From: JAEHDI01 sp035455185 | Lineage (GTDB): Bacteria > Acidobacteriota > Terriglobia > Bryobacterales > Bryobacteraceae | Direction of reading: 5' to 3' | DNA length: 13,937 nt | NCBI GenBank assembly: GCA_035455185.1 | Contig: DATIFQ010000317.1 | Coordinates: forward strand, 1 to 13,937 | Shown: in pieces, positions 12,714 through 13,937 of the stretch | Layout: each line of letters opens with the position of its first letter | How positions within the stretch are numbered: position 1 is the first letter of the stretch | Notes under the pieces: model-generated | The model's input: only the letters and a program-made list of their open reading frames with translations | Databases searched by the model: none | Told to the model about the DNA's origin: nothing | Program-made: the position numbers and the translations under genes

Positions 12714-13937
12714 ATGGGGGTGCGGCTCGCTGTTCTTGGTTTTCTTGCTGTTTTCGTGCTCTGGGCGCAAGTTCCGGTGCTCCGCCTGACGCAGCTCGCG
12801 GCCGGCCTGACAAATCCTACCGACATCCAGCACGCCGGCGACGGAACGAATCGTCTGTTTGTCGTGCAGCAGAATGGGATTATCCGCATCCTCTCGGGTG
12901 GCGTGCTGCGAGCGGCACCGTTTCTCGACATCCGCAATCGCACCGTCGGGAGCGGCGAACGGGGGTTGCTCGGTCTTGCATTTCCTCCGGGCTACCCCGC
13001 GAAGCGCTACTTCTATGTCAACTACACCAATCTCGCCGGCGACACCGTGATCGCGCGCTACCGCACCACGGCCGATCCGAACGTTGCGGACTCCACCAGC
13101 GAGACCATCCTACTGACGATCGCGCAGCCGTACGCGAATCACAACGGCGGGCAGCTCCGCTTTGGTCCGGACGGCTTCCTATACGTCGGCATGGGTGACG
13201 GCGGAAGCGGCGGCGACCCCCAGAACAATGGACAGAACCTACGCACGCTTCTCGGCAAGATGCTCCGGCTCGACGTCGAGTCCGACTTGGCGCGTGTCCT
13301 GATTCCTCCGGACAACCCGTTTGTGAACGACACCGCCGCCCGCCCGGAGATCTGGGCGATTGGTCTGAGGAATCCGTGGCGTTTCTCCTTCGACCGAGCA
13401 AAAGGCGACCTCTGGATCGCGGACGTCGGGCAGAACCGCGCCGAAGAGATTGACTTCCAGTCGGCATCCAGCCTGGGTGGCGAGAACTACGGTTGGAATC
13501 AGATGGAGGGGATGCAGTGCTACCGCTCGGGCTGTAACACCGCGGGCCTCATCCTGCCGGTGGTCGAATATGTCCGCTCGGAGGGCTGCTCGGTGACCGG
13601 AGGATTCGTCTACCGCGGACGCGAATCTCTCGGGCTTCGCGGCACGTACCTCTACGGTGACTTCTGCACCGGCCGTATCTGGGGCCTGCGGCGTGAGGGT
13701 GACCTGTGGAGCAACCGCTTGCTGCTGGCGAGCGGGTTGTCCATCTCCACCTTCGGCGAGGACGAGGCGGGGGAGATTCTCGTTGCGGATTACGGCGGCG
13801 CTATCTACCGGATCGGCGGTCCCGTTGCCCCGTTCTTCACCAGCGCGGGAGTCACCAATGCCGCGAGCTACGCTAGCGGGCTCGTTGCCGGCTCACTCGC
13901 TACGATCTTTGCCGCCGGCGTGAAGGACGATAACGGA
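12714..13937 (+). CDS. Secreted PQQ-dependent sugar dehydrogenase-like protein with Solibacter-type C-terminal domain (3' end outside window)
   Basis: The frame is open from ATG 12714 to the window end, giving 408 residues. 'MGVRLAVLGFLAVFVLWAQ' is a signal peptide. Residues 25-365 form the six-bladed propeller of soluble aldose or glucose dehydrogenases (GSDH/YliI type). It opens with 'LAAGLTNPTDIQHAGDGTNR', has the catalytic-type H143 in 'ANHNGGQLRFGPDG', 'GDGGSGGDPQNNGQN', R219 in 'GLRNPWRFSFD', 'IADVGQN..EEID', and 'GGFVYRG', 'YLYGDFCTGRIWGL' near the end. Known members oxidise sugars in the periplasm with PQQ. After residue 375 a new segment begins, 'AGVTNAASYASG', matching the start of the TIGR03437-type domain found on many exported Solibacter proteins. 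The start lies 29 bp from the divergent phosphatase start. Sugar dehydrogenase is the best call, but substrate and cofactor use are not proved. Confidence 0.9.
   Translation, partial: MGVRLAVLGFLAVFVLWAQVPVLRLTQLAAGLTNPTDIQHAGDGTNRLFVVQQNGIIRILSGGVLRAAPFLDIRNRTVGSGERGLLGLAFPPGYPAKRYFYVNYTNLAGDTVIARYRTTADPNVADSTSETILLTIAQPYANHNGGQLRFGPDGFLYVGMGDGGSGGDPQNNGQNLRTLLGKMLRLDVESDLARVLIPPDNPFVNDTAARPEIWAIGLRNPWRFSFDRAKGDLWIADVGQNRAEEIDFQSASSLGGENYGWNQMEGMQCYRSGCNTAGLILPVVEYVRSEGCSVTGGFVYRGRESLGLRGTYLYGDFCTGRIWGLRREGDLWSNRLLLASGLSISTFGEDEAGEILVADYGGAIYRIGGPVAPFFTSAGVTNAASYASGLVAGSLATIFAAGVKDDNG

Noticed and set aside
12685..12813. A 43-residue N-terminal extension of the LOV phosphatase
   Set aside because: It is low-complexity Arg/Ala/Gln-rich sequence antisense to the signal peptide of the sugar dehydrogenase, with no ribosome site as good as that before 12684.
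1..13937. Search for CRISPR arrays, tRNA genes, insertion sequences, toxin-antitoxin pairs and long direct repeats
   Set aside because: Nothing was seen by eye. All gaps between genes are below 100 bp and no repeated unit or transposase-like protein is present.

Overview
The window looks like chromosomal DNA from a high-GC acidobacterium, probably of the Solibacterales/Bryobacterales. The best lineage clue is the last gene: a secreted PQQ-type sugar dehydrogenase that runs into a C-terminal segment beginning with the 'TNAASY' signature. That segment type (TIGR03437-like) is typical of Solibacter-type proteomes. Codon use and GC look even across the window. I see no tRNA, rRNA, insertion sequence, integrase, CRISPR array or phage gene, so this reads as core or ordinary accessory chromosome rather than a mobile island.

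Layout, left to right. (1) The tail of a YdcF/DUF218 protein (+) converges on a LytTR-type response regulator (-). (2) Divergent from the regulator across an AT-rich 83-bp spacer are a myo-inositol-1-phosphate synthase and, 15 bp later, an extended short-chain dehydrogenase (both +). (3) A second Rossmann-fold protein with a C-terminal DUF2867 domain (-) overlaps the end of the dehydrogenase tail-to-tail by 86 bp. (4) Divergent from it is rpmB (zinc-binding ribosomal protein L28). (5) Next come three metabolic genes (+): an FAH-family hydrolase, a short LeuA/NifV-like DRE-TIM condensing enzyme with its own promoter and operator-like palindrome, and a phosphate acetyl/butyryltransferase-family enzyme coupled closely to it. 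(6) A membrane-anchored or secreted CehA/McbA-type PHP metallohydrolase (+) converges, with a 25-bp overlap, on a two-gene minus-strand unit. (7) That unit is a LOV-domain PP2C/SpoIIE-type phosphatase followed by a secreted amidohydrolase-2 protein that overlaps it by 28 bp. (8) Divergent from the phosphatase, only 29 bp away, is the PQQ-type sugar dehydrogenase, cut off by the window end.

The most informative gene is the LOV phosphatase. All key flavin-binding positions, including the photoactive cysteine, are present at canonical spacing, so it is very probably a blue-light-controlled serine phosphatase. The condensing enzyme/acyltransferase pair suggests a small acyl-CoA pathway whose substrate cannot be read from sequence. 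I found no clearly new multi-gene defence or mobile system. The unusual features are compact gene packing (tail-to-tail overlaps of 86 and 25 bp, a 29-bp divergent gap), several non-ATG starts, and two promoter-proximal palindromes.
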